A stretch of DNA of 64,000 nt from Salvia splendens. Its lineage: Eukaryota > Streptophyta > Magnoliopsida > Lamiales > Lamiaceae. A program made the position numbers and the translations under genes. A model generated the notes under the pieces. That model worked only from the letters and a program-made list of their open reading frames with translations. It was not told the origin of the DNA and searched no databases. The stretch spans positions 6,450,501 through 6,514,500 of the forward strand of contig NC_056034.1 in the NCBI RefSeq assembly GCF_004379255.2. Reading direction: 5' to 3'. Positions within the stretch are counted from its first letter, which is position 1. The number at the start of each line of letters is the position of its first letter. Of the stretch, positions 9,668 through 33,578 are shown piece after piece.

Positions 9668-10284
9668 TGATGGGGTACGAACTAAACAACTAAACCCTAA
9701 TGGCGAGCCCAATAGCAGTGACGGCCCATTAGCCCAAAACCCAAGAAAGAGTATCAGTTCGGCACGACCAAAGAGTTCAGTTCGGTTCGGCACAACCAAA
9801 GAGTTCGGTCGCAGCCTACAGCTCGGTAAAAGCCAACCAATCAAGCTCTACTCTCAGATCGGCAAAAGAACCAATCAAGCTCTACCCTCAGATCGGCAAA
9901 AGCTGATCGGCAAAGTTCAGCAGTTCGGTCTCAGTATTCGACCGAACAAGGAGATAGTGGACCCATGCAGGACCTCCACGACCTCCACTACACCCACGAT
10001 CTATCTAGTGGTATGAAGCAGTTGTCAACCTGCAAGCCACGATCTTGGTTCAAATGTATAAATAGAACTTAGATCAGATAGACAAGGGTTAAGCTCTCTA
10101 GATATCGAATCTCATATAGCAAGTCAGTATTGTAAGCTGTAATCCAGATCAAGCAATACAAATTTGCCCTCCTTTCTTCCCGTGGACGTAGATTTACCTC
10201 AGTAAATCGAACCACGTAACTTTCTGTGTCGTGATCTATATTTATTACCTGCATTTATTACCATCAAAAATTCGCCAATCATCA
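9668..10284 (+). repeat. 3' LTR of element 1 (617 bp)
   Basis: The LTR begins TGATGGGGTACG and ends CAATCATCA, so its ends are TGAT...ATCA. It is preceded by a short run of G ending in TAG, the likely plus-strand primer site. A sense TATA box, TATAAATAG, lies at 10057-10065. It is clearly related to LTRs A-D but shorter and diverged, showing that element 1 is a separate subfamily. Confidence 0.9.
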
Positions 10285-12005
10285 GTGGACTGGAATTTCC
10301 TACCTCTATTATATTCATTTGTTTGTTACTACTATTTTTCCCTTTAGGAATCACTATTCTATTCAACATGGGAGCATTCATTCCTTCCTTCCATTTAGCT
10401 AAGCTAAGCTAAGGAATGGACATTTCATTCCCATTCTCCTTTTTTCTTATTTAAATTTTAACCGAATTATATTACATACTATATAATATTTCATTTCAAT
10501 TTAAAATTTAATTTTTATATAATAATTTTGAAATTTCAAATGATTGAAAAAAAAATTCTAAATGCTACACACAATATTCAATATTTATTCATACGAGAAA
10601 ATTTTTAATTTTGATAAAGTAATTCAAAATATTCAATATTTATATAGTGCCAAATTATAGCACTGAAAAATAATTTGACCTAATTAAAATTTTTAAATTG
10701 AAAATTTTCAATCAAGGAATAATAATTCCATTCCATTTGTTTTCCTTGAGCTTACCAAGCACAAGAATAAAATGAAAATCCTTATTCCATTTTCACTTCC
10801 ACTTCATTATCTTCTTATTCCATTCCATCATTCCAAAAAATCCCTCATAGTCCATATATATGTTAAACGTTTTATGAGAACCCACGTATCATTGTTCAAA
10901 CGATTTGTGAGATACCCATGTATCATTGCTCAAAAAACCCACCATCATCTTTGTCAATGGTCACTGATTTTAATAGTACTATATGCCTATATTTCATAAT
11001 TTATCACCTTTGAGCGAATATTCTACAATTATACGATGTTTAATAAATTAGAAATTGATATCTTGCTTTTGAATAATAAAAAACAATATTAATTTTATAT
11101 TTTTCATAAAATAAATGGTCCGAATCTGACGCTTGAATACTAGACTTGAACAAATTGAAATAAAAAAAATTCTGATTATATTGGGGCTCAACCAACACTT
11201 TGGTTTAGTCGATTTGAAATGAAAATGTCGAGCCTTTTAGTTGTTTAGCCCAGCATATAACTAATTAAAGGACAAACTATTACTGTATTAATTCTGCAAA
11301 ATTCACCATTATAAACAATTTTGTTTATTTTCCGTGTTAGTGATTTTTAATTTCTTATTTAATGGATATTTCATACTTGGTCATTCCAGATATGAAAATT
11401 ATTATTATTATCACTAACTCACAAAAAATGGAATTAAAATATTATTATCACTAATATCGATTTGAAAAAATTCTGGTCGTTACAAAAAAGCATAATTCAA
11501 GTATTGAAGAGAGAATATTGCGTTACAGTTACAGATCATTATGATATATATGACTCATAACACGTGATAGTCAAACAAAAAGAGTGTAAGTTTAGGAATA
11601 TTCAAACTCCATTAAATTGTCTGAGATTCAATTGATGTAATAAAAAGTCCCAAGTATAATCATGTAATTGAGGTCAGAATTTTAAAACCAAAGCAATTGA
11701 CTGAAGACGGCCAACCAATATACAGTATATGATACTAATATATTATCATATAGTAGTAGTATTAAAATAATTATGATAAAGCTTTGAGTGTATAATTCTT
11801 CGCAGTGAAGCTTAAGATTCTGAAAGTTGAAAACTGCCCTTTCCCATCATTCCAAGCAAGTCCCTATCATTTCTGTTCATCATCGTTTGGCATTATATTA
11901 TAATCCACATTTTCTTCATATACTATATTACTTGTAATTTCTTTCAATCCTTTTCACTTAACTTGTGAATTATACGTCATCAATTACGTCATATATATAA
12001 AATAT

Positions 12006-12163
12006 AATTTATACATTGAAAACTACGCGTAAATCATAAAATCAAGTATATGCATTATTATATCTAGGCGGCGCCATATATAAGAATTTATACTTTGAAA
12101 ACTAAGCGTAAATCATAAAATCAAGTATATGCATTATTTTATCTAGGCGGCGCCATGTATAAG
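12006..12163 (+). repeat. 79-bp direct tandem duplication
   Basis: Two copies, 12006-12084 and 12085-12163, differ at only a few positions. Each ends with a shared TCTAGGCGGCGCCAT segment, unusually GC-rich for this AT-rich interval. No function is evident. Confidence 0.9.
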
Positions 12164-12351
12164 AAGGGAATTAAATTAATACCAACCATTTACTAAATAT
12201 TACCCCCTTCTTTACTAAAAATTTGTCACATATTTCTATATTTATTCGTTCTTAAAAATTTGTCAATCTTTTATTTTTTTTTACTAGTTTTTATATGAGT
12301 CCCACATTCTGATAGCTCATTCAAACTCACATTTTATTAGTATAAAACTAA

Positions 12352-12790
12352 AGGTGTGTTTGAGTTGAAGGAGTGTTTTTTATTTAGATAAAACACAACC
12401 ATTTTGCAATAATACTTTTCTTTGTTTCCTATTTTTATTTGCGGTGTTTGAATTAATGACATGTTATCTATAATCTTTAATAGCACATGTTTGGTTTGTT
12501 ATATAAAGTCACATTATAGTAGGAAATTTCAAAACTATTCTATGATTTTTTCTATATTTCCACGACTGAGGGCTATATTTGTAATTTCAGGTAATTTAAG
12601 ATTGAAATAGTGTTGCATAGATTGTTATCACTGAATTTTTCATGATAATAAAACAGTCACTTTCAGCCTTAATTCAACGGGCTCTTACCCATTGAACGGG
12701 TTACACAAAAAATTTAACCAATAAATCAAACACTAGATTGAGTCATTTAACGCACTCTAAATGTCTCTATCTACCAATTCAAACACGACT
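12352..12790. mobile_element. Probable Tourist-like (PIF/Harbinger) MITE
   Basis: The left end AGGTGTGTTTGAGTTG and the reverse complement of the right end AGTCGTGTTTGAATTG match at 13 of 16 positions. Both ends are flanked by TAA (12349-12351 and 12791-12793), as expected for a 3-bp PIF/Harbinger target duplication. The interior (about 440 bp) is AT-rich and has no coding capacity. The terminal repeats are short and imperfect, so this is a moderate call. Confidence 0.5.
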
Positions 12791-13107
12791 TAAGTATATT
12801 AAAATAGAACATGCATTCTACTAATAATTCAATTCATTTTCTTGTATTTGTTAAAATCCATGCCGGATCAAATGGTGATAAATTCTGGGTATGATCGGAG
12901 TAGATGGAAATATTGTACAGTAGTATATTAAAAATATGAATTGAAGAGCATGACAACCTATTTAATTACTTGTCCATTGGTTGCTTTCAACATGCATCTT
13001 TCCTCTCTCACAAATATAAATACATACATGTTCACCAATACTTAGACTCCACCTAGTCCTTAACTAACAAAAAATCCTCATCACATCACACAAACAGAGA
13101 TAGAGAG

Positions 13108-26533
<13,426 letters not shown>

Positions 26534-26914
26534 GTTTATTTTCTCATTTTTACATTTCCTTCCTGTAATTTATAAGGAAGAAATTCAAGTTTCCAATTTA
26601 ATTATACTGCAACTCTCTTCTCCCATTTATCTCTCTCCTCTCTTTTTTTTTTTATTTTGTTCTGTTCTGTTCATATATACTCTACTTTTTAATTATAAAT
26701 AAATTAAAAGCTGAAAATATATATTACTTAAAAACTTAGAAATTAAAGGGTGGGACTAAACTTTCTCACCCTTCGTATAGGAAAATTTTATCTAGAACTG
26801 AAAACTTGCTACATTTTTCCAAATCCTCTATGTAAAGTTTATGTGAAACCAAACAAATTTTAAAAGGCAGGAAAAACTGATATTCCTTTTTTCCCCAACC
26901 GACCAATCAAGCCT
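26534..26914. other. 3' flank of carboxypeptidase gene
   Basis: Probable 3' UTR and AT-rich spacer. A plausible polyadenylation signal region (AATTTATAAGG, ATAAATAAATT) lies within 200 bp of the stop. Nothing else is seen. Confidence 0.5.
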
Positions 26915-26917
26915 TAA

Positions 26918-27527
26918 GAGCATCCACAATGGCGCCTAGCGCACCGCTTAGCCGAGCGCCGGCGCTAGGCGAACCATTGCAGGAGCCGAAAACCGCCGAG
27001 CGGTTTTTCGGAAATGAATTTCGCCTAGCGCTAGGCGGTCAAAATCCGCTGGGCTATGCGCTGGGCGATCCGCTCGGCGCCATTGCAGCGCCCGGATCGC
27101 CCAGCGCATAGCCCAGCGTTTTTTTTTTTTTTTTGAAACACTATATATACGCGATTTGCACTTCATGCACATGCCGACATGCGCCAAACGGAAGCTCATA
27201 TTCGACTCCAAAAGGATTTAATTGAAGAGTTATGGGCGCAGAGGACTACTCGGAGTTAGTTTTTTATTTATGTAATTTTTTAAAATGTAATTTTTTTAAA
27301 ATTTAAATAAAATTGTTGCATTTTCCTGTATCTGTGTCGTAAATTTAATTTCGTATTTTGTGTGATTGTTCATTATTTGTTTTATATAATTTTGAGTGAT
27401 GTGGCTGGGCTATGGCTGGGCTATTTGCTTGTTTTGATGATGTGGCAGGAGGATTTTTAGTGCTGATGATGTGGCAAGAGGAGTTTGTGACTAGGCTATG
27501 GCTGGGCGAAAACCATGGTGGATGCTC
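26918..27527 (+). mobile_element. PIF/Harbinger deletion derivative (610 bp)
   Basis: The terminal inverted repeats GAGCATCCACAATGG and GAGCATCCACCATGG (reverse complement of the right end) match at 14 of 15 positions. Both are flanked by TAA (26915-26917 and 27528-27530). The left third is strikingly GC-rich with repeated GCGCTAGGCG and CTGGGCGATCC motifs that can fold on themselves. The right half keeps the tail of a transposase gene, so this is an internally deleted relative of an autonomous element rather than an anonymous MITE. Confidence 0.88.
27173..27259 (+). pseudogene. C-terminal tail of PIF/Harbinger transposase
   Basis: The frame from 27173 reads A-D-M-R-Q-T-E-A-H-I-R-L-Q-K-D-L-I-E-E-L, then W-A-Q and a TAG at 27257. 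It aligns with the tail of the transposase at 38911-39732 (QLQQDLIEHIWANFGG). Only about 28 codons remain. The DDE core is absent. Confidence 0.75.
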
Positions 27528-27530
27528 TAA

Positions 27531-29440
27531 GAATGATCTGAACTACGTTCAATTTTATTCCATGGGTCTGATTAGTGGGCTGAAAGCCTATATTGTACAG
27601 CCCAATTTTATCTTCATTGGATTTAGGTTTGTTTAGCCCAATTATAATTACCTCTGACTATTGTTATAGTAGTAGTAGTTTATTTTATTTTATTCCGATT
27701 GAATTTCGTTAATTTGATTAATGTTTATTGAGTCGCACAAAGATATGGCGTATCATTGATTTTGCAATAAATGTCATTCCATTTAAATAAATTAGAATTA
27801 AAACCCTAAACGTATTTTATTAAATGACCAATAATTAAGATGTAAAGTTGTAAACTATTCTTTGATACTAGTACATACGCACGTATCCCAAACAATATAT
27901 GATTGTTTGAATTCTCTAGTTCTATATATAAATGTTTATGGAAGGTTTTAAATTATTATACAGCATAAATTCCAAACCAAACTGAAGTAAATAATTAGTA
28001 AAATCTAAAAATTCTAAACCTAATTAATTAGCTGGACTTACTGAATCACCATGCATCAATTGATAAAGCCACAAGTTTAAAAGTGATGCAATACGTAATA
28101 ACTAATAATTGAAAATAAATATAGTAGGAGGACCAACTGTCTATAGACATGGGTACTTGTCTCCATGTTCAATCAGTAGTTGTTGTCACAAATATATATA
28201 CAATCAAATGCTCATTGTTTGTGGCACACTAACAAATAAATAAATATAAACAAATATTATAATACCCACCAAATCCATTTTGATTCTGTTAGCATTACAT
28301 TCAGGTATATTAATTTAATTTGAATTGTGTGTCGATTTGTTTTCATTTTTTATGGTCAACAATTAAGAATAATTAACACACTAGGCTGTTAGATTTAAAT
28401 TCATTACCCACGCTTTAACCCTATCCTAAACCAAGCGATTAGGTAGCAATTAATTCAAAGCCGGCCCCTGGATCCCCTAATTTTACATAATTAAATAAGT
28501 TCACGTGGTTGCATATTTATTTGACGACATATAAACCATAAAACAAACATGTATTTAACTTGGAGTTGAAAAATGTGTACATGTGAGTGGTTTTTTCTTC
28601 AAGTGAATAAATCTCACCAATTGATTCATTAACTTATCTTCAGAAGTTACCCACAACTCTGTATATAGAGTAAAATATTGTGATCCATTTCTTTGAGGAA
28701 CAACATGAGATTTATAGTGATTTTGTATTCTCTCATTATTTTGTCTGGTCAGGTTGTAGAAGACTTGGGGCGAGGGAATCAATTTTTTAGTTATAAAAGT
28801 TGAAATATCAAACATTGTGTGTTATTACCAAAAATATTTTGGTTTATATTAAATTGTAGTTGTATCTCTATATAGAGAAATAGTAGATAATACGACGTCA
28901 TTTTGCCTCCCGGTATTCATGTAGCACACTTGTGTGTTAATTCCTCTCTGCAGAAGAGTCAAATATACTATCCAAATCCAATAGCATAATAAAAATATTT
29001 TTTTCTAGTGATCAAATAAAAAATGTAGATTTAGTAAGTAGTATAAGATAATATTGGGGACAAACGGATAGACTAATTTAGGCCAGCACGACATAAATTG
29101 CTAATTAGCTAGCCGAAGCACGAACATTAATCTTTTCAACAAAGAATAATCGACCACTATTTCATAGGTTTTGTAATCTACTTTTCAATTTAATATTGTA
29201 CTTAAGATATTGTATTGGATATACTTATACACCACCCATAAAGCCATTGCTCTAAAATTAACACAAACATATAATACTAATAAAACCACCCATAGCCATG
29301 GACTCTAAAATTAACACCCTAATATCATAATTTTTTCCAAAAATTTATATTTTTCACTAACGACAAAATCTGACTACATTAAAATGAGATGAATAACAAT
29401 ATCTCGCTTTTAGAGACTTTAATCATATCACCATCATTTT
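27531..29440. other. AT-rich intergenic region
   Basis: No gene is supported. A reverse-strand open stretch at 28555-28815 has no recognisable motif, and its codon use resembles the surrounding AT-rich DNA. No terminal inverted repeats or LTR ends were found. Confidence 0.55.
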
Positions 29441-29707
29441 TATATGGTAACAATATTTAATGTGATTATTGGAATCTTGAATTTAAGATGCTCGGTCAAC
29501 TAAGTTTAACCAATAATAAATGTGACAAGGCATTTAATTTTTGGAAATTAAATGATATAGCGTCGATCTATGTTCCGCGTAGATGATCATAGTATATTCA
29601 CTTTCTCAAATCCGATTCCCGGTGAGTGAGAAAAAGTGGAATAAAGTTGGTCACATTGTAGCTTTTAATAAAACTATGAGATTAAAGCTTAGGGAGTAAT
29701 TAACTAG

Positions 29708-30590
29708 TGTTAATTATCCCACATAGGAGATTAGACACATCTTTTAATGTGTAGTATTTATTAAGTGACTTTACTACACTTAATAATTATAGTGGACTAA
29801 GATGGGTTGAAGAAGCCCACACGCGCGCGCACACGCGCCGAGCCGTGCCCGCACCCTTGGGCTTGGATCTTGGCAATTGGTCTTTGGGCTTGGTGCTTGG
29901 TGCTTGGGCCCAAACTTAATTTTTGGACCAACGCTTAGTCAGCGAGACTAGTGGCATGACATATCGTCAACTATGACGCAATCAAAGTCTACGAGGCTGC
30001 CATGTAACGAAGTCCACGTGTGACGGATGAATTGGGCATGTATCGCGTCTAGATTCATCGTCAACCTCTCCAGCTTTCAAATCCGTAACGGCCAGCCATT
30101 ACAACCTCGGCATGATGAGCCCTGATGACAGCCATCAAGGCTGAGTTGACCCCTGCAGTGGACTAGGCCCTATAAATCTGCTAGTCATTTCTTGCATCAA
30201 GACAGAACATACACACAAAGCATCATACTCTCTCTGCATAGTCTTTTCTTCCCGAAGCCCTGCCCTCTCCTCTTCCAGTTCGCCGGAGCTCTGCTGATAG
30301 CGGTGCTGCTTCACCAGAGACGTTGCCGTTTTATCTTTGGGGACAACACGCCAAACCGAGAGCACTACCGGGGCGTATCTCGTCTTGCGGAAAGAGGACT
30401 TTCCTCGACTCGGCTAAGTTTGATTTCATTGTTTTCATTGTATTTTCAGTTCTGTTCTTCCTTCTTGGGTTGTATTACGCCCGGTTTTTGTTTATCTCTT
30501 GTAATTCCAGTCATTCCCCCAACAATGATTTTATGACAAACGAGATCTAGCCGGATTCCGCCGCCGATGAAAAATTCAACGACTATTTAA
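29708..30590 (+). mobile_element. Truncated Ty1/copia-like LTR with start of internal region
   Basis: TGTTAATTATCCCACATAGG at 29708 and TTCCCCCAACA ending at 30524 give TGTT...AACA ends about 817 bp apart, with a TATAAAT-type promoter segment at about 30171. Just after, an ATG at 30533 starts a short frame interrupted by TAG after five codons, then continues as PDSAADEKFNDYL, which resembles a copia gag start. No primer site, pol or second LTR is present, and no target duplication was found. Similarity to retroelement promoter sequence extends upstream to about 29560, so the left boundary is uncertain. Confidence 0.5.
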
Positions 30591-31298
30591 GTTAAGTTTG
30601 TGATATTATATATCCAATTTAAAGTTTGTGAAAATGAATAAATTTTTGAAAAGATAATGATATGAGGCGCCAATACCTGTTAAAATATTGAGGTGTGTAA
30701 GCGCTTATTAGTCACATAAGCAGATAAGCTCCGATCATAAATGCAATGTAAATTATCTAGTGACCAAACAAATTAGAAGTGTTGATTTTGCAATAAATTA
30801 AAGAAAAATATTACTATGATCACTACGTTTATAAAATATACTACTAAAATTTCAAACAAGTGAAAAATCACATACTATTAATATTAAGTATTAAGCAATG
30901 AACCATACTTACCTAAATTAACAATCACCCATTTTAACAAATATAAGGTCCTCCCCTCCATCTAGCTGGACCATCAATAAGAAACCACATTTTAGTGATA
31001 ACATACTATGCCTCAAAGAGAGAGGTAAAATGCTCACGGTGATTCTTAAACTACCTTTATTGGTAAATACACAATACATATAACTAATTTACAACAATGA
31101 GATATAGCATCCAAATAATTTCCGGCACACGCGTGTAAGTGTTCGTATAAAAACTTTCGATATTAAAAAAAAACACTCGTAAAAAATGTATACAATTATG
31201 TTGAGAGAAAAAATTAAACAAACACCCCCAATTTTTCAAAATTAAAACCAACCACCCCACCCCACCCCTACAAAAGACAAAAATTAAACTCACATGTG
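30591..31298. other. AT-rich intergenic region
   Basis: No coding potential or repeat ends seen. The right part probably contains the 3' UTR of the reverse-strand gene ending at 31299. Confidence 0.5.
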
Positions 31299-32032
31299 TC
31301 ATAGGTGTTGATTCCGATGGAGCAAACCTTGCAAAACAACCCTTTTCTTATACTCCCACGAATCAAAATCAACGCCCTCGCTTTCACCGCTTCTGAATTT
31401 AACGGCGTACGATTCGTCCATCTTCGGCCTAAATCGCGGCACGAAGTAAAACCATGCTGCCGCGCACACAATCGCCCAAACTTTCCCCCAAATTATCATC
31501 ACCACCAGAGTCACCGATACGATCACCGCTCCAACCGTCGAGTCAACCACCGCCGCCGCTTTCTGCTTCCTCTGATGTATAATCGGCATAGAAACCAGCT
31601 TGCGTTGATTATCCGTCCGCTTTAATATCGAACTCGTGGTTGTCGCTTTCAATTCGTCTCTGTTTTCGCGCCTCTGAAATTTTTGCAGATGTGATTAATT
31701 TTATGTGAATTGTGATAGATTAAGAGATGATTAATTACCTTATTAGCGGTAATTAGTTGATCTGGAGATGGATATGCGATCTTCTTCTCCTGCTCCTCCT
31801 CCTCCTCATCTTGTTCCACAACATCGATTTCTCTACTCTTCAGGATCTCCGGCAGAGGCACGGCGGTATATTGATCGTTGACCGGAGGAGCAGCTCTCGA
31901 GTGGCGGTCGGAGAGCGATTTTCTGTCGCTGTGATCAGCGGAGACTTTATTGGAAATACCGAAGCAGGCAGCGAAGGAGCAGAGGAAGCTACTTCTGTTT
32001 CCTTTTTTTCTCTCTTTTTTGGCGGCAGCCAT
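31299..32032 (-). CDS. Uncharacterised plant protein with one membrane segment (222 aa), two exons
   Basis: Exon 1 is 32032-31739 (98 codons) and exon 2 is 31673-31299 (124 codons plus stop), joined in phase 0 across a 65-bp GT-AG intron. The N-terminus is basic and Cys-containing (MAAAKKERKKGN, then FLCSFAACFG), followed by a charged acidic linker (EEEEEQEKK). Exon 2 holds a basic patch and one strongly hydrophobic stretch of about 30 residues (VGAVIVSVTLVVMIIWGKVW onward). A charged C-terminus without a known motif follows. I do not recognise the family; composition suggests a small membrane-anchored protein. A GA-rich 5' leader (CTCTC on the + strand) precedes the ATG. The ATG at 32032 is preferred over upstream in-frame ATGs because the upstream part is Lys-rich UTR-like sequence. 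Confidence 0.8.
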
Positions 32033-33578
32033 GGGAGAGAGAAGAGAGAGGGGAGATGTAAGCTGCAGCCTGCAAATGCATGAAGGGTTTTTCTTAATAT
32101 GTATGGTTAAACCAGCACATTTTTGGCCCCCACGTTTTTCTTTTCTTTTTATATTTTTTTGTTTGTTAGTTTTTATTCTGCATAAATACAACGGTGTGAG
32201 TGCGTGGTGTAGTGCAAATGGTTTTATAACCTATTGAATTAGGGAAAAATGAAATGTATGGAATTTGATTTGGTTATTTTCTGCAAATTAAATGTTGGAT
32301 TGGTTAATTATGAATGGAGTGTGACTAGCTGACGACGTGACTTTGGATTTGGTGAAATAGAACACTGCAATTTCCTAAGTCATCGAATAAAAATTACTAC
32401 TGGTTCGGATATATTATTGTGTGGACTGCTCTACTAATAATAATTGAATTATGTAGTACTCCTTTTTCTTTCCTTTTTTCACTATTTTTTTTGTAATTGT
32501 GATTGACAGTTTGTAAAAAACACTGAAATTTTACTCGTTCAACCTTCTTCACAAAATGACTTAGGTAAATAATCTGTGACTATTTGCAACTCCAAAAGAG
32601 GAGTAAATTATAATTGTTTTTCGTTTATTTTTCTTTATCCATTTTGACCAAATACCTCATAAATCTCTAAAAATTAATAATCATTTCTTATTTACGATGT
32701 GAATTAGTTCGTATTATAGTGATACAAATCATCAATTAATTGATTGAATAGAATATCGTCTATATACAAATGTGAATGTAAGACAATAAAGTAGTAGTAC
32801 TCAGAGAAATTACGAGGGGAACGTCCACAAGAAGCAAGGTACTACTAAATAAATCGTTTTATGAATTTTAAACACTAGTACTAATTAATATCCTAATTAT
32901 CAAATCATCTGCATATATAGGAAGATTTGATTGGGTAGTTAAGTCTTAGTTATTATTGATTAAAAAAAACGATTCTAACATGATATTCAAATTGACCGAT
33001 TCAAAGCATTAATTTAAAATTTATGAGCATACATCGTGGTTTAGCTAAAGAAAAAAACACACTGAAAAAGACCTGCCCTCACCAATATACGTGTGTAGCA
33101 GTTAATTTAATTTCTGTATTAAGCATAACAGAAGATAATAACTTATTTATTTTAAATTATATCCGTTTAGCATAAAAATAAGAGTTTGTAAAATAACTTG
33201 TAACAAACGACAAACTGAGGGTCGACAAATTTGAATCAGGAGTTGAACAGATATGGAATACCTCGCTATATAACAACAGTTTCAGTTGCCACCTTTGAAT
33301 TTTAATAATGTTGTAAATTAAAAATGCACAATTGAGCACCTCCTTTTAGTGTAATCCGTCAAAGTTTTAGTCATCATATTAAATATATATATCCATGTAC
33401 AAGAAAATGAATGAACGTTGATACAGTTGGATTTGTTCTTAGATTAAGTACAATATAGAAGGATGGAAAAGCTATCAATTATTTGCTTCCATCTTTTTAC
33501 AGAATGTCTCATCTCTTCACCATCCTGGAGGCTATGGCTCCGACGTTTTGCAAAGCTCCATCATCATCGCAGAGTCCG
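32033..33578. other. Intergenic region between two reverse-strand genes
   Basis: Contains the promoter of the 31299-32032 gene and the 3' UTR of the RING ligase. It is otherwise AT-rich with no gene, tRNA or repeat end recognised. Confidence 0.55.

Larger units (their letters stand above)
1..10284 (+). mobile_element. Tat-lineage Ty3/gypsy LTR retrotransposon (element 1), 5' LTR outside window
   Basis: The window opens on the last four bases of a 5' LTR (ATCA), followed directly by a primer-binding-like site. Then come gag-protease (79-2157), pol (2191-5454), tandem repeats (5776-6354), a reverse-strand spliced gene (6441-9348), a G-rich tract and the 3' LTR (9668-10284). The order protease, reverse transcriptase, RNase H, second RNase H, integrase, plus an antisense gene before the 3' LTR, is typical of the plant Tat lineage. 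The flank after the 3' LTR starts GTGGA, but the matching 5' target duplication lies outside the window. Gag-pol is open apart from the in-frame UAG between them, so the element looks young or recently active. Family-level assignment is confident; naming within Tat would need comparison with a repeat library. Confidence 0.93.
10285..13107. other. AT-rich intergenic region upstream of the carboxypeptidase gene
   Basis: No coding region is supported. The stretch contains a 79-bp direct duplication and a probable MITE (both listed separately). Around 10370-10430 and 10710-10840 there are GGAATGGA/TTCCATTCC-rich segments that may be the ends of an old hairpin-type element, but no clear boundaries were found. 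The last ~150 bp before 13108 are the probable promoter and 5' UTR. Confidence 0.6.

Noticed and set aside
28555..28815. 86-codon reverse-strand open frame
   Set aside because: No recognisable domain, neighbours or splice continuation; composition matches surrounding non-coding DNA.
31305..31625. Forward-strand open frame of 106 codons
   Set aside because: It is the shadow of exon 2 of the reverse-strand membrane-protein gene, whose splice sites and phase are consistent.
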